This document shows, in pieces, positions 5,603 through 5,613 of a DNA stretch of 5,613 nt (the first letter of the stretch is position 1; every line of letters starts with the position of its first letter). The stretch comes from an uncultured bacterium (GTDB lineage: Bacteria > Planctomycetota > DG-23 > SLPQ01). The position numbers and the translations under genes are program-made. The DNA lies in the NCBI GenBank assembly GCA_937863625.1, contig CALMGO010000348.1, positions 1-5,613 on the forward strand, given 5' to 3'. The notes beneath the pieces were generated by a model. The model was not told where the DNA came from, did not search any database, and saw only the letters and a program-made list of their open reading frames with translations.

Positions 5603-5613
5603 CAAAACACTGG

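Larger units (their letters stand above)
5308..5613. other. Divergent intergenic control region
   Basis: No complete gene is supported in these 306 bases. The left part carries the Shine-Dalgarno site, leader and candidate promoter of the minus-strand GH172 operon. The middle holds three inverted repeats, including the ten-base palindrome CTGGCGCCAG at 5406-5415. The right end has a strong plus-strand promoter with palindromes at its start site. Two short frames open near the edge, from ATG at 5585 and at 5592. Neither has a clear ribosome binding site and both run off the window, so I do not call either. Confidence 0.6.

Noticed and set aside
5585..5613. Possible first codons of the next plus-strand gene (ATG at 5585 or 5592)
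   Set aside because: Both frames are open to the edge, but fewer than ten codons are visible and neither has a Shine-Dalgarno site. The true start may lie outside the window.

Overview
The window holds five protein-coding genes. Two lie on the plus strand in the left part, then ugd after its own promoter, then a two-gene operon on the minus strand. The right edge carries a strong plus-strand promoter for a gene that lies beyond it. The lipid A gene points to a Gram-negative bacterium. The DNA is GC-rich, with strongly C-ending codons in lpxB and ugd. The GH172 glycosidase, the TIM-barrel-like partner and the hairpin-rich intergenic DNA remind me of the PVC group (Lentisphaerota, Kiritimatiellota, Verrucomicrobiota, Planctomycetota). 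That placement is a weak inference.

Left part (1-3021): lpxB, which lacks only its first dozen or so codons, makes the lipid A disaccharide. It is followed after 18 bases by a small membrane-anchored protein of unknown function whose soluble part looks like a degenerate acyl-carrier fold. After a 171-base gap with a candidate sigma70-type promoter and a leader hairpin comes ugd, a complete UDP-glucose 6-dehydrogenase that supplies UDP-glucuronate. Together these suggest an envelope and lipopolysaccharide neighbourhood.

Middle (3022-3247): a non-coding convergent gap between ugd and the minus-strand operon. It is packed with hairpins and a 12-base direct repeat. It probably ends transcription from both sides, and it may be made of dispersed genomic repeats.

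Right part (3248-5307, minus strand): transcription runs from a GH172 (DUF2961) glycosidase-like gene into a gene for an aldo/keto-reductase-like barrel protein that lacks the usual catalytic tetrad. The gap is 50 bases. Neither has a visible signal peptide, so a cytoplasmic carbohydrate pathway is the simplest reading, with substrate unknown. The start of the barrel protein should be moved to 4069.

Right edge (5308-5613): a divergent control region. A candidate minus-strand promoter and hairpin serve the GH172 operon. Facing right is a near-consensus promoter (TTGACG, 17 bases, TATTAT), followed at its expected start site by a perfect palindrome and a second, weaker one. The regulated gene itself is outside the window. 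I see no RNA genes, insertion sequences, CRISPR arrays or clear new defence system. The most interesting points are the unstudied operon and the operator-like palindromes.
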